From a bacterium (GTDB lineage: Bacteria > Electryoneota > RPQS01), in the NCBI GenBank assembly GCA_016702305.1, contig JADJEH010000011.1:37415-101414 (forward strand): a stretch of DNA of 64,000 nt, written 5' to 3'. How positions within the stretch are numbered: the first letter of the stretch is position 1; each line of letters starts with the position of its first letter. This document shows positions 43,574 through 52,126 of the stretch, in pieces. A program made the translations under genes and the position numbers. Below the pieces are notes generated by a model, which worked only from the letters and a program-made list of their open reading frames with translations, did no database searches and was not told the origin of the DNA.

Positions 43574-45121
43574 ATGTTGACACCATTCAAGAACGAACCC
43601 TTCACAAATTTCTCCGATCCTGCCAACAAAGCCGCCTTCGAGCAGGCACTCGCTCGAGTCGAGAGCCGCTTCGGCGAGAAGATTCCGCTGCTGGTCGGCG
43701 GTGAACGAATCTTCACGGACGACACGATCAAATCCACCAATCCTGCCAATCCTGAACAGGTCTTGGCTTATGTATCCAAAGGCTCGCAAGAACTCGCATT
43801 GCGCGCTCTCGAGAGTGCTCATAAGAACTTCCAGTGGTGGAAAGATGTGGATCCTGATGCTCGCGCGCGTATTCTGCTGCGCGCCGCCGCGATTCTGCGC
43901 CGGCGCAAACACGAATTCAGCGCGACGATGGTCATGGAGATTGGGAAGAACTGGGGGGAAGCTGACGGCGACACGGCCGAGGCGATTGATTTCCTCGAGT
44001 TCTATGCCCGTGAAATGATGCGGCTGAACGAGCGCCAGCCGGTGACCGAATTCCCCGGTGAAGAGAACAATCTCTATTACATTCCGCTCGGAGTTGGCGC
44101 GGTCATTCCGCCGTGGAATTTCCCCGGGGCGATTATGGCCGGTATGACCACGGCATCGGTCGTCACCGGCAACACCGTTATCCTGAAACCGGCCTCGATT
44201 ACTCCGGTCATTGCTTATCGTTTCATGGAGATACTTGAAGAAGCCGGCCTACCCGCCGGAATCGTAAACTTCCTGCCCGGACCCGGCGGCGCTATTGGCG
44301 ACACCATCGTTGATCACAAACTCACACGGTACATCGCATTCACCGGCTCCATGGAGATTGGCCAGCGCATCTTCCAACGTGCCGCCGTGGTGCATCCCGG
44401 TCAGCTCTGGCTCAAGCGCACTATTCTTGAAATGGGCGGCAAGGACGCGATCTTGATTGACGACGATGCCGAGCTCGAACTGGCGGCCGAACAGATTGTT
44501 GCCGCCGCCTTCGGCTTCCAAGGCCAGAAGTGCAGCGCCTGCTCGCGCCTGATCGTTCACGAAAAAGTCTACGAAAAATTGCTGGAGCTGGTCGTCGCGC
44601 GCACCAAGCAAATCAAGTGCGGCCCAACGAAAGACCTCGCGAACTGGCACGGTCCCGTGAGCGAAGAAGGCGCTTACAAGAAGATTCTGGAGTACATTGA
44701 GATTGGGAAGCAGGAAGGCCGCCTCGTCGCTGGTGGCGGGAAAGCCGGATCGCCGGGCTGGTTCATCGAGCCGACGATCATTGCAGACGTGGCACCGACT
44801 GCGCGTATCATGCAGGAAGAAATCTTCGGCCCGGTGCTCGCTGTTTGCAAAGTGAAGTCGTTTGACGAGGGTCTGGCCGTTTTCAACAACACGCAGTTCG
44901 GACTGACCGGCGGCTATTTCGGCAAGCGCCGTGAACATCTTGAAAAGGTGCGCGTGCAGGCCCACTGCGGCAATCTCTATTTGAACCGCAAGTGCACTGG
45001 CGCGCTGGTCGGGGTACAGCCCTTCGGCGGATTCAATCAGAGCGGAACCGACAGCAAGGCGGGTGGCCGCGATTACTTGCAGCTCTTCCTGCAAGGCAAG
45101 AGCGTGACCGAACGCTTCTAA
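43574..45121 (+). CDS. pruA: L-glutamate gamma-semialdehyde (1-pyrroline-5-carboxylate) dehydrogenase
   Basis: The product is 515 aa, exactly the RocA/PruA-type length. Aldehyde dehydrogenase motifs are intact: PPWNFPGAIMAGMTTASVV (Asn of the oxyanion site), ILKPASITP, FTGSMEIGQRI (NAD loop), LEMGGKDAILI (general-base Glu), GFQGQKCSACSRLIV (catalytic Cys) and EEIFGPVLAV. It oxidises glutamate semialdehyde to glutamate with NAD+, the last step of proline and arginine/ornithine breakdown. AGAGG precedes the ATG; upstream in-frame codons are rejected. No proline dehydrogenase gene is adjacent. It fits a cell that feeds on peptides released by the secreted proteases nearby (inference). Confidence 0.92.
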   Translation: MLTPFKNEPFTNFSDPANKAAFEQALARVESRFGEKIPLLVGGERIFTDDTIKSTNPANPEQVLAYVSKGSQELALRALESAHKNFQWWKDVDPDARARILLRAAAILRRRKHEFSATMVMEIGKNWGEADGDTAEAIDFLEFYAREMMRLNERQPVTEFPGEENNLYYIPLGVGAVIPPWNFPGAIMAGMTTASVVTGNTVILKPASITPVIAYRFMEILEEAGLPAGIVNFLPGPGGAIGDTIVDHKLTRYIAFTGSMEIGQRIFQRAAVVHPGQLWLKRTILEMGGKDAILIDDDAELELAAEQIVAAAFGFQGQKCSACSRLIVHEKVYEKLLELVVARTKQIKCGPTKDLANWHGPVSEEGAYKKILEYIEIGKQEGRLVAGGGKAGSPGWFIEPTIIADVAPTARIMQEEIFGPVLAVCKVKSFDEGLAVFNNTQFGLTGGYFGKRREHLEKVRVQAHCGNLYLNRKCTGALVGVQPFGGFNQSGTDSKAGGRDYLQLFLQGKSVTERF

Positions 45122-45129
45122 ATAAAGCC

Positions 45130-45148
45130 AACCCGCGTGCAGCGGGTT
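45130..45148 (+). other. Short hairpin just after the dehydrogenase stop
   Basis: AACCCGC and GCGGGTT pair with a 5-base loop. There is no T-run. It precedes the stronger hairpin 16 bases downstream and may protect the mRNA 3' end. Confidence 0.4.
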
Positions 45149-45164
45149 GCCTTCAAATGAGCAA

Positions 45165-45194
45165 CGAGGGCTTACCGATTCCGGTAAGCCCTCG
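45165..45194. terminator. Bidirectional terminator between convergent genes
   Basis: CGAGGGCTTACCG and CGGTAAGCCCTCG form a perfect 13-bp stem with the loop ATTC. It separates the dehydrogenase (plus) from the hybrid kinase (minus, ends 45220). The core matches the hairpin at 22043-22075. Confidence 0.7.
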
Positions 45195-45219
45195 CTGCTA
45201 TTAGTAATGTACGACTCCG

Positions 45220-47217
45220 CTATCCTCTGGCCTCGGACTCGACAGCGGCATAATCCAGTGCATCCCGCACGGTCTGCCCGAGCTCCCGCAAGACAAGCGG
45301 CTTCATCAAATACCCGTTGAATCCCATCTCGCGGTAGTTGCGCGCCGTGACCGTTTCAGAAAAACCGGTCACGAGCACGATTGGCAACTCCGGACGAATG
45401 AAACGAACGGCGTTCAACAGCTCCTGGCCGGTCATCTGCGGCATGGTTTGATCCGTGATCAACAGATCAAACTGGTCATGGCGGGCGGTGAACAGCTCAA
45501 GCGCTTCAAGGCTGCTCGTACGCGTTGTGATTTCATATCCCAGCCGCGACAGTAGCTGCTTGGCGATCATCGTGTTAGGCAGCTCGTCATCCACGAATAG
45601 AATGCGCTCCGTTCCGGTGGGTATTTCCGCCTCGTACTCTTCGTCAGACACGGATCCCCGCTCCACGCACGGCAGATAAACTTGAAACGTCGTGCCTTCA
45701 CCCGGTTCGCTGTAGACGCTGATGCCGCCGCCGTGTGCGGTAACGATGCCGTGTACAACCGACAATCCGAGCCCGGTGCCTTCGCCCGCTTCCTTGGTAG
45801 TGAAAAACGGTTCAAAAATGCGTTCAGTCGTCGCCCGATCCATGCCGCAGCCAGTGTCGCTGACGGTCATGCGGATGTAGCGGCCTTCACTCAGGTTCAC
45901 ATGCAAGCATGAAAATGCCGCATCCACGTAGAATGGCGACAGCTTAATCTCGAGCGTTCCACCCGATTCCTTCATGGCATGCCCCGCATTTGTGCAGAGA
46001 TTCATCACGACTTGATGGATCTGAGTCGGGTCACACAGCACCTGCTGGACTTCGCCATCGGTGGCGAATCTGATTTCTATGGTCGTCGGCAACGATGACC
46101 GCATCAGCTTCACAGCTTCCTTGATGACGAGTTTCACGTCCACAGGGTGTCGTTCCTCTTCACCCTGTCGGCTGAATGTCAAAATCTGCCGGACAAGATC
46201 GCGGGCGCGATGTGCCGCGATAGTGATCTGCTCGATGCCCTCACGCGCCGGACTCTCCTTGCCAATGAAGAACTTGGCCATCTCGCTATAGCCGAGAATC
46301 GGCGTCAAGATGTTGTTGAAGTCATGCGCGACGCCACCCGCCAACGTGCCGATTGTTTCGAGCTTCTGCGAACGCCGCAATTGTGCTTCGAGCTTCTCAC
46401 GTTCCTGCTCGGAACGTTTCCTATCCGTGATGTCACGTACGATGGACAATGAACCAATAATCTTGCCGTCAGAATTCGGATACGGCCCTGCGCTGATTTC
46501 GACCCAGAACACCTCGCCGGTCTTGCGCATCAGCTGCGTTTCGTAGGTCTCCGAAATCCCGCGCAAACGGTCGTTGGTCTTCTCCCGCAGCATCACGCGA
46601 ACGTGCTCAGGGCCCATGATAGTTGTGGGCCGACCTATGACTTCGTCAACTTCATAGCCGCACATATCGGCCATCTTCTTGTTGACATAGGTCACCATAT
46701 CTTGATCGTCGGTAATTATGATACCCTCGGCCAACCATTGCACGACCGTGCGAAAACGGGTCTCGGAGTCGCGCAGGTCTTCGGTCCGCCTGGAAATCTC
46801 ATCTTCGAGGCGCAGTTGATACTGGTGATTCGCGGCCCGCAATTGGGCGCGTTCCAGCGACCGGCGAATTGAGACTTCCAAGAGGCCCATGTCCTGAATT
46901 GGCTTCAGTACATAATCCCACGCGCCCAACCGCACGGCCTCGATGGCGTCGCCGAGCACGCCAGTGCCGGACACGATGATTATAGGTAAATCCGGGAACT
47001 CTTTCCCCACGCTGGCCAGCACTTCAAGACCGTCCACTTCAGGCATGCGCAAATCGCACAGGACGAGATCAGGAGTGTCGCGCCGCACCATTTCAAGCCC
47101 TAACCGGCCATTGGCCGCCTCGAGTACGGCAAAACCGCTGTCCTCCAAGTAGAAGCGGATGGATCGCCGTACGGCGTCTTCGTCATCAATCGTCAGGATG
47201 CGGATGGGTGAGTCCAT
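45220..47217 (-). CDS. Receiver-PAS-kinase-receiver hybrid, 665 aa
   Basis: Receiver 1 (about 5-120) has Asp55 in LVLCDLRMPE and Lys105 in VLKP. A short coiled linker leads to PAS (about 150-270, ending IVRDITDRKR). HisKA carries His298 in GGVAHDFNNILTPILGYSE; HATPase has SDTGCGMD and GEGTGLGLSVVHG; the C-terminal receiver (about 545-655) has LLITDQTMPQMTG and LMKPL. It is soluble. As the last gene of the TonB-receptor / YfiR-like / membrane-kinase operon, receiver 1 is the natural target of the membrane kinase encoded just upstream, and the final receiver passes the signal on. There is no DNA-binding domain, so the final output is missing from the window. Confidence 0.92.
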   Translation of the reverse strand: MDSPIRILTIDDEDAVRRSIRFYLEDSGFAVLEAANGRLGLEMVRRDTPDLVLCDLRMPEVDGLEVLASVGKEFPDLPIIIVSGTGVLGDAIEAVRLGAWDYVLKPIQDMGLLEVSIRRSLERAQLRAANHQYQLRLEDEISRRTEDLRDSETRFRTVVQWLAEGIIITDDQDMVTYVNKKMADMCGYEVDEVIGRPTTIMGPEHVRVMLREKTNDRLRGISETYETQLMRKTGEVFWVEISAGPYPNSDGKIIGSLSIVRDITDRKRSEQEREKLEAQLRRSQKLETIGTLAGGVAHDFNNILTPILGYSEMAKFFIGKESPAREGIEQITIAAHRARDLVRQILTFSRQGEEERHPVDVKLVIKEAVKLMRSSLPTTIEIRFATDGEVQQVLCDPTQIHQVVMNLCTNAGHAMKESGGTLEIKLSPFYVDAAFSCLHVNLSEGRYIRMTVSDTGCGMDRATTERIFEPFFTTKEAGEGTGLGLSVVHGIVTAHGGGISVYSEPGEGTTFQVYLPCVERGSVSDEEYEAEIPTGTERILFVDDELPNTMIAKQLLSRLGYEITTRTSSLEALELFTARHDQFDLLITDQTMPQMTGQELLNAVRFIRPELPIVLVTGFSETVTARNYREMGFNGYLMKPLVLRELGQTVRDALDYAAVESEARG

Positions 47218-47265
47218 GATTAAGCTCGAATATGGAGTGATAACTCGATCACCGATTCAATTGCC

Positions 47266-49218
47266 TCAGTGTTCGGCAGCGCGCTGGTTCGCGTGAACGA
47301 GTGGCAATCGAATCGTGAATTTTGTGCCCGCGCCGGGCATCGAATCTACGCTTAATGTGCCACCGTGGTTTTCCTGTATGATAAAATACGAGACCGACAG
47401 CCCAAGTCCAGTGCCTATACCGACTTCATTGGTCGTGAAGAACGGCTCAAACACGCGGCGCCGAACCTCTTCAGGCATGCCCGGACCGTTGTCTTCGATC
47501 TCAATGCGGACATAGTCCGCTTCGCGCTTCGCACGGCAAACGATTCGCGGAGCGCCCTTGCTGCCGTGTTCGCCGATCGCCTGTGCCGCGTTCTTCAGCA
47601 GGTTGAGCAGCACCTGCTCAATCTTGGTCTCGACACACGGCACAAGCGGCAAGTTGTTATCAAACTCGAAGACGATCTCAATATGCCGGAAATCGTATCT
47701 CTTCTTCAAGTCGTAGTCGTTCGCCGCCAGGCTCACGGACTTGGTCAACAAGTCGGGCACGGACGTCGGGAGCAGGCCGGAGCTCGAATGCCGACTGAAA
47801 TTCAGCATGTTCGTCACAATTGTGGCGGCGCGCTTGCCGGCCTCAAGAATGTCCTGCATCAGAGGTTGGATCTCGCGCTTGTCAAAATAACGGCTGATGC
47901 CTTCAACGGTAACGCCCGCCTCGCGCGCCGCTTCGGCATTCTTGGGCAAGTCAGGCGCAATACGCCGCTGAATATTCTGCATGCTTTGCATGATTATTCC
48001 CAGCGGATTGTTGATTTCATGCGCCATGCCTGCCGCTAAACCGCCGACTGACATCATCTTCTCGGTCTGCGCCATCAGCTCAAGCATGCGTACTTCTTCG
48101 GTCACATCGTCAAGCCGGATCACCGCTCCCTCAGCTGCGCCGCGCAGCGGATAAACGATGATGTCAATGTACTGTACCACGCCGCGGCTGTCGTTCGCGA
48201 TGCGATCAAACTTCTCAATGCACTTGACTTTGAGCGCCCGGGTGATGCTGTCCCGCTGACCGGCCAGCAGGGGCAGCGTGTCCCAAACATACGTATTGGC
48301 GATCTCGCGCTCGGCCATCTCCGCGAATACCAATGCCATCTGATTCCACAGCACGATGCGACCTTCGGGATCCACCGCAACCAACGGCGATGGCATCGAG
48401 TCAATCGTGTCGCGGAGCATGTCACGCACCCGCGCCGCGTCCTGTTGCGCGCGCAAGCGCTGTTGCAGTTGGATATCGAGCTCGACCGTCTGGAGGAGGA
48501 GGCTCTCGTTCGCGGACTGCAGACTGTTTACCATCTCGTTAAATGTCGCCGCCAGATGGCCAAGCTCATCCTGCCGATCGTCACTCACTCTGCGGGTGAG
48601 ATCGCCCCGCGCGATTGCATCAGAGACTTCAACGATATTTTGAAGGCGGGATGTCACCAGGCGCCCGACGAGCAGAATCAGCAGAATGCCGACGCCGAAT
48701 ACCAGAAGGCTTAGCACCGCAATGGTTGCTCGGCTTGCCACAAGCTCCCGGTTAAGCGGCTCCAGATCAAAACACAGACTGAGCCTGCCCAGGACTTCGC
48801 CATCGCGGATCACATCCTTGGTTATGCGCAGGGAACCATGCTCAAAGAAGTAGCCGACGGCACTGTCCTCATGGACATGCTGGCTGTTATCCCAGTTGTG
48901 TTTTCGTCCAGCTCCGATCAGAGCGCCTGATGATTCGTATACCTGCACGTCAAGTAAGGTCTCGTTGAGCATGATCTGGCCGATGACACCGTCGATTGCC
49001 TGCTGGTCATCGAAATACAAAGCCGGGGCAATGCCGTAGCACGCAGCATCAATGACGCCGTAGGAACTGCGGAGCATGACGCTGAGCGCCTGCTGTTGGA
49101 ACCGCTGGGGCAGGTAGATGAAGAGCGACAAGGCGAGGGCAGCGAACAGGAGTGCAAACAGGCCGGCCAACTTCAAGCGCAGCGACATATTATGCAGGCG
49201 CGCGTAGAGCGTCTTCAC
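47266..49218 (-). CDS. Membrane histidine kinase (periplasmic sensor, HAMP, PAS)
   Basis: TM1 (about 14-36) and TM2 (about 164-188) enclose a periplasmic sensor of about 125 residues. HAMP (about 188-240), a coiled coil and a PAS domain (about 265-375) follow. HisKA carries His400 in LAAGMAHEINNPLGIIMQS, and the HATPase has LLKNAAQAIGEHG, EDNGPGMPEE and IGTGLGLSVSYFI. It has no receiver of its own. The start overlaps the stop of the YfiR-like gene (ATGA), and the stop is 48 bases before the hybrid kinase. The sensor region lies where a periplasmic YfiR-like protein could contact it, suggesting relay from the outer membrane inward. Confidence 0.92.
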   Translation of the reverse strand: MKTLYARLHNMSLRLKLAGLFALLFAALALSLFIYLPQRFQQQALSVMLRSSYGVIDAACYGIAPALYFDDQQAIDGVIGQIMLNETLLDVQVYESSGALIGAGRKHNWDNSQHVHEDSAVGYFFEHGSLRITKDVIRDGEVLGRLSLCFDLEPLNRELVASRATIAVLSLLVFGVGILLILLVGRLVTSRLQNIVEVSDAIARGDLTRRVSDDRQDELGHLAATFNEMVNSLQSANESLLLQTVELDIQLQQRLRAQQDAARVRDMLRDTIDSMPSPLVAVDPEGRIVLWNQMALVFAEMAEREIANTYVWDTLPLLAGQRDSITRALKVKCIEKFDRIANDSRGVVQYIDIIVYPLRGAAEGAVIRLDDVTEEVRMLELMAQTEKMMSVGGLAAGMAHEINNPLGIIMQSMQNIQRRIAPDLPKNAEAAREAGVTVEGISRYFDKREIQPLMQDILEAGKRAATIVTNMLNFSRHSSSGLLPTSVPDLLTKSVSLAANDYDLKKRYDFRHIEIVFEFDNNLPLVPCVETKIEQVLLNLLKNAAQAIGEHGSKGAPRIVCRAKREADYVRIEIEDNGPGMPEEVRRRVFEPFFTTNEVGIGTGLGLSVSYFIIQENHGGTLSVDSMPGAGTKFTIRLPLVHANQRAAEH

Positions 49219-49784
49219 TGAATCACCTCAGCCAATTCCAGCAACTGCGCGCTGAAGTCCACGCCTTGCGCTCGCGCCACTGGAAGGTTGATGAGGAACT
49301 TGGGCCGCCCGCCGAGCAGTCGCAGCCCGAGCGCAAGTCCGCCTTCGACATACGAGGGTTCGGTAGAGACAGTCAGGGTCCCATGTTCGTAGGCGAACCG
49401 GGCGATTTGTTCCATGTCCATACCGCGCAGTGGCGCCACGATTAGCACATCCGCCGCGGAGTCCAGCGCGACTTTCTGCCACTCCGAACGCTCAGCGTTA
49501 ATGGCCACGAACTTCACCGGAAGCGTGCGAATTGAATCAATACCGGAAAGCGCGTGCGCTTCGCGCAATTCTTCCATCACATCATAGGAAGCGCGATAGC
49601 GCGGCTGATACAACACGCCGATCACAAGGTCATCACCGCAGCGAGTCGTAAGTGCGCGGTCAAACATAAGGGCTTTGCAGTACATAGTGAATTGCAGCGG
49701 AACCGGCACACCTGGGTCGCGGCTCTCGGTGACGCGTATCAGCGACAGCAACGCAACCAGCGCGGCTGGCAACAGCAACCCCAT
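49215..49784 (-). CDS. YfiR/DUF4154-like periplasmic signalling protein
   Basis: The start MGLLLPAALVALLSLIRVTE gives a signal peptide; an upstream start would overlap the receptor gene. The domain follows DUF4154: PLQFTMYCKALMFDRALTTR, VIGVLYQPRYRASYDVMEEL, a central strand pattern, and FLINLPVARAQGVDFSAQLL near the end. In Pseudomonas, YfiR holds an inner-membrane cyclase in check from the periplasm (known of the family). Here the likely partner is the membrane kinase that overlaps it by ATGA. It begins 22 bases after the TonB-type receptor. At 189 aa it has normal length for the family. Confidence 0.75.
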   Translation of the reverse strand: MGLLLPAALVALLSLIRVTESRDPGVPVPLQFTMYCKALMFDRALTTRCGDDLVIGVLYQPRYRASYDVMEELREAHALSGIDSIRTLPVKFVAINAERSEWQKVALDSAADVLIVAPLRGMDMEQIARFAYEHGTLTVSTEPSYVEGGLALGLRLLGGRPKFLINLPVARAQGVDFSAQLLELAEVIQ

Positions 49785-49806
49785 GACTTTCGTGCTCAGG
49801 CGCTGA

Positions 49807-51798
49807 TTAGAAGCTGAGTTGAACACGCAGACCTGCCTGCCTTCCACGTTGCGGAATCATGTCCAGATTCTCGGCGGAAGTGGGCTTCAGATTATCCCAA
49901 CTTCCCGCATGAAAGTAGGACGTGTCAAAAGCGTTGCGAACGAACGCGGTGCACAGCAAACGGGATTGCCAGGTTTGCATGGTAAACGCCAGATTCAATA
50001 CGCCAAACGCCGGGGTTTCGTCATTGAGCAGCGTGCGTCGGGAGGACTCAGCTTGCCCGTCCGCGGCAATGCGGAACCGTCGGGCAAAGGGAATTCCAAC
50101 TCCCGCCTTGAGTAGAGAGTACGGTGAATTCGTGATGCGGATCGCGTTGGGCTCTTCAACTGTATGCTGGTAGCTATAGCTCAGAAAGCCGCTGATCCCA
50201 TGTCCGCGGCGGTAGGTAAGTTCACCTTCGATGCCCTCGCCCGCGATTTCGCCTTCATTGCGGAACACGACCAGTCCGTCGTCGTCATCAATGGCGGAGC
50301 TGATCAGGTTGTTCACATGGAAGCCATATATCGAGATGGTACCAAATAGATTCTCGATCAACCGCTGTTCGAGGCACAGTTCCAATGAATTTAGCCGTTC
50401 AGGGGTGAGATCAGGATTGGCCTTTGCCTGCTCAGGATACCAGTAGTAGGCTTCGAGTACCGTAGGCGTGCGGTACGCTTGCCCGTAAAGCAGCTTGATT
50501 GCGGACTTTCGTCCGGGGAGATACACCAAGGCCGTGCGCGGTACGAGGGCTTTCCAGCCGAGCGAATACCACGATTGCCGCAACCCGGCGGTGAGCATCG
50601 CCTTCGAACTGAACTGGTACTCGTTCTGAACGAACGCCGAGAAGTCGTGATAAGGGTGTGATTCATTGCTGAAAACCTCCTCTGATGTCGAGGAGTAGTA
50701 GTCGTTCTGCATGTGGCGTACGAACTCTACACCGGTGATCAACCGCTCGTAGGATACCGGGCTCCATTCGCTGCGAACTTCGACCCCGGCGCGCTTCTCG
50801 CGCTGATAGTCGACATTGTCGGGCGACTCCGGTTCATACGGATACACGCCGTCGTACCGGAAGGTGTTGTAGTACGCCCTCCCGATCACGTCCATTTTGC
50901 GGTGAACAGTGCGCGAATACTCGACCTGACCGCCGCCGTACATATCCCACGATTTGCTCCGCGAGTCATTGAAGACGGTACTCCAGCTCGCCGTTGGGAT
51001 CCCCTTCCACCGCTGTGTGTAGTAACCCTGCATGCGCAGTCGCCCGCGGGACGAGCTTAAGAACAGGCCCTGCCGCCGCTCCCAATCCAGGCCTTTCACA
51101 ACTCCGTTGTTCGTCTCCGGATCGTCGTAGGGTTCCAGGTAGACGTCGTCGCCGCGTTGATCGCAGACCATCGCTCCCAGCGCGACACTCCACTCGCCCG
51201 GCAGCCGTTTGGCAAAGTATAGGTTTGAAGCCGCGCCGCGCGGTGTGCCGACAGTGCCGCCCACCGTGACGCCTTCCTTCGTCGAGGCGTCTTTCGTCAC
51301 CACGTTAACAACGGCGAACATCGCGTTTGTGCCGTACAGCGAAGAGCCCGGGCCGCGCGCGATTTCGATTCGGTCAATGACCTGCAGGTCAAGCGCGAAT
51401 ATGGATCCCAAGGGCGCCATCCCCTGCGTATTCTCGTTCAGTGCTTGCCCGTTGAGCAGCATGAGCAGTCGGTTGCTGTAGTCGCTGGGCCGTTGATAGC
51501 CGCGCATGCCGATGGACGTGTAATTCAAATCGTCCGTGACGTAGAAGCCGCGCACGGAATTCAGCGCCTCCTCAAGCGTCTGCCAGCCGTATTGCTCAAT
51601 TTCCGCGGACGTAATGACCGTAACCGACGCCGGCGCTTCAAGCGTGGTTTGATCGTGCTTGGAAACGGCCGTAACATGGATCCCCATCAATGAGTCCAGC
51701 GACAGCGACTCGAGGTCAGACGCTCGAGCATAGTCGTGCTGCCCCAGCGCGGCCGCCAGGACAATCCATCGCAGGAGTATATGAATATTCAGGGTCAT
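49807..51798 (-). CDS. TonB-dependent receptor-like outer-membrane protein
   Basis: The product is 663 aa with a short signal (about 1-26). The plug domain (about 35-175) starts with the DSLMGIHVTAVSK stretch seen in receptors of this type and includes ASVTVITSAEIEQYGWQTLE, GMRGYQRPSDYSNRLLMLLN and the hallmark IEIARGPGSSLYGTNAM. A 22-strand-type barrel follows, ending NLKPTSAENLDMIPQRGRQA and a terminal beta strand ending in Phe. No clear TonB box was seen after the signal. It heads an operon with the YfiR-like protein and two kinases, so a sensing role alongside, or instead of, uptake is likely (inference). Ligand unknown. Confidence 0.88.
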   Translation of the reverse strand: MTLNIHILLRWIVLAAALGQHDYARASDLESLSLDSLMGIHVTAVSKHDQTTLEAPASVTVITSAEIEQYGWQTLEEALNSVRGFYVTDDLNYTSIGMRGYQRPSDYSNRLLMLLNGQALNENTQGMAPLGSIFALDLQVIDRIEIARGPGSSLYGTNAMFAVVNVVTKDASTKEGVTVGGTVGTPRGAASNLYFAKRLPGEWSVALGAMVCDQRGDDVYLEPYDDPETNNGVVKGLDWERRQGLFLSSSRGRLRMQGYYTQRWKGIPTASWSTVFNDSRSKSWDMYGGGQVEYSRTVHRKMDVIGRAYYNTFRYDGVYPYEPESPDNVDYQREKRAGVEVRSEWSPVSYERLITGVEFVRHMQNDYYSSTSEEVFSNESHPYHDFSAFVQNEYQFSSKAMLTAGLRQSWYSLGWKALVPRTALVYLPGRKSAIKLLYGQAYRTPTVLEAYYWYPEQAKANPDLTPERLNSLELCLEQRLIENLFGTISIYGFHVNNLISSAIDDDDGLVVFRNEGEIAGEGIEGELTYRRGHGISGFLSYSYQHTVEEPNAIRITNSPYSLLKAGVGIPFARRFRIAADGQAESSRRTLLNDETPAFGVLNLAFTMQTWQSRLLCTAFVRNAFDTSYFHAGSWDNLKPTSAENLDMIPQRGRQAGLRVQLSF

Positions 51799-52077
51799 GA
51801 CTTTACAATACCGTTATCGGACGATAGGAAGTTAAAGGTCCTCTTCAACATGTCGTTAGGCAAACTCGGACCACCATGCTACGAATGCTACGCCGATTCG
51901 GCACGTAAGAATGTTGCACTTCAAAAACCGATCGGGCACTCGGCGCAAGAGTGCCGATTTCCAGCTAAATTCGCCCTGGAATCGGCGCTTGCAACCGGTT
52001 CTCGAGCCGCGTATTGCCAGCCGCGTCGTACATTGCTACTTCCATACCAAATCTACGATTGACCTATCTACAAAAAT

Positions 52078-52103
52078 AGGAGAGCCCCGTACGGGGCTCT
52101 CCT
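52078..52103 (-). terminator. Terminator of the metal-efflux operon
   Basis: AGGAGAGCCCCGT and ACGGGGCTCTCCT make a perfect 26-base palindrome, followed on the minus strand by ATTTTTG. It sits 24 bases after the RND pump stop. The rest of the 328-base spacer (51799-52126) is the upstream region of the TonB-type receptor, and no other feature was seen. Confidence 0.82.
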
Positions 52104-52126
52104 TGCCGACATATTCAACGAATCCC

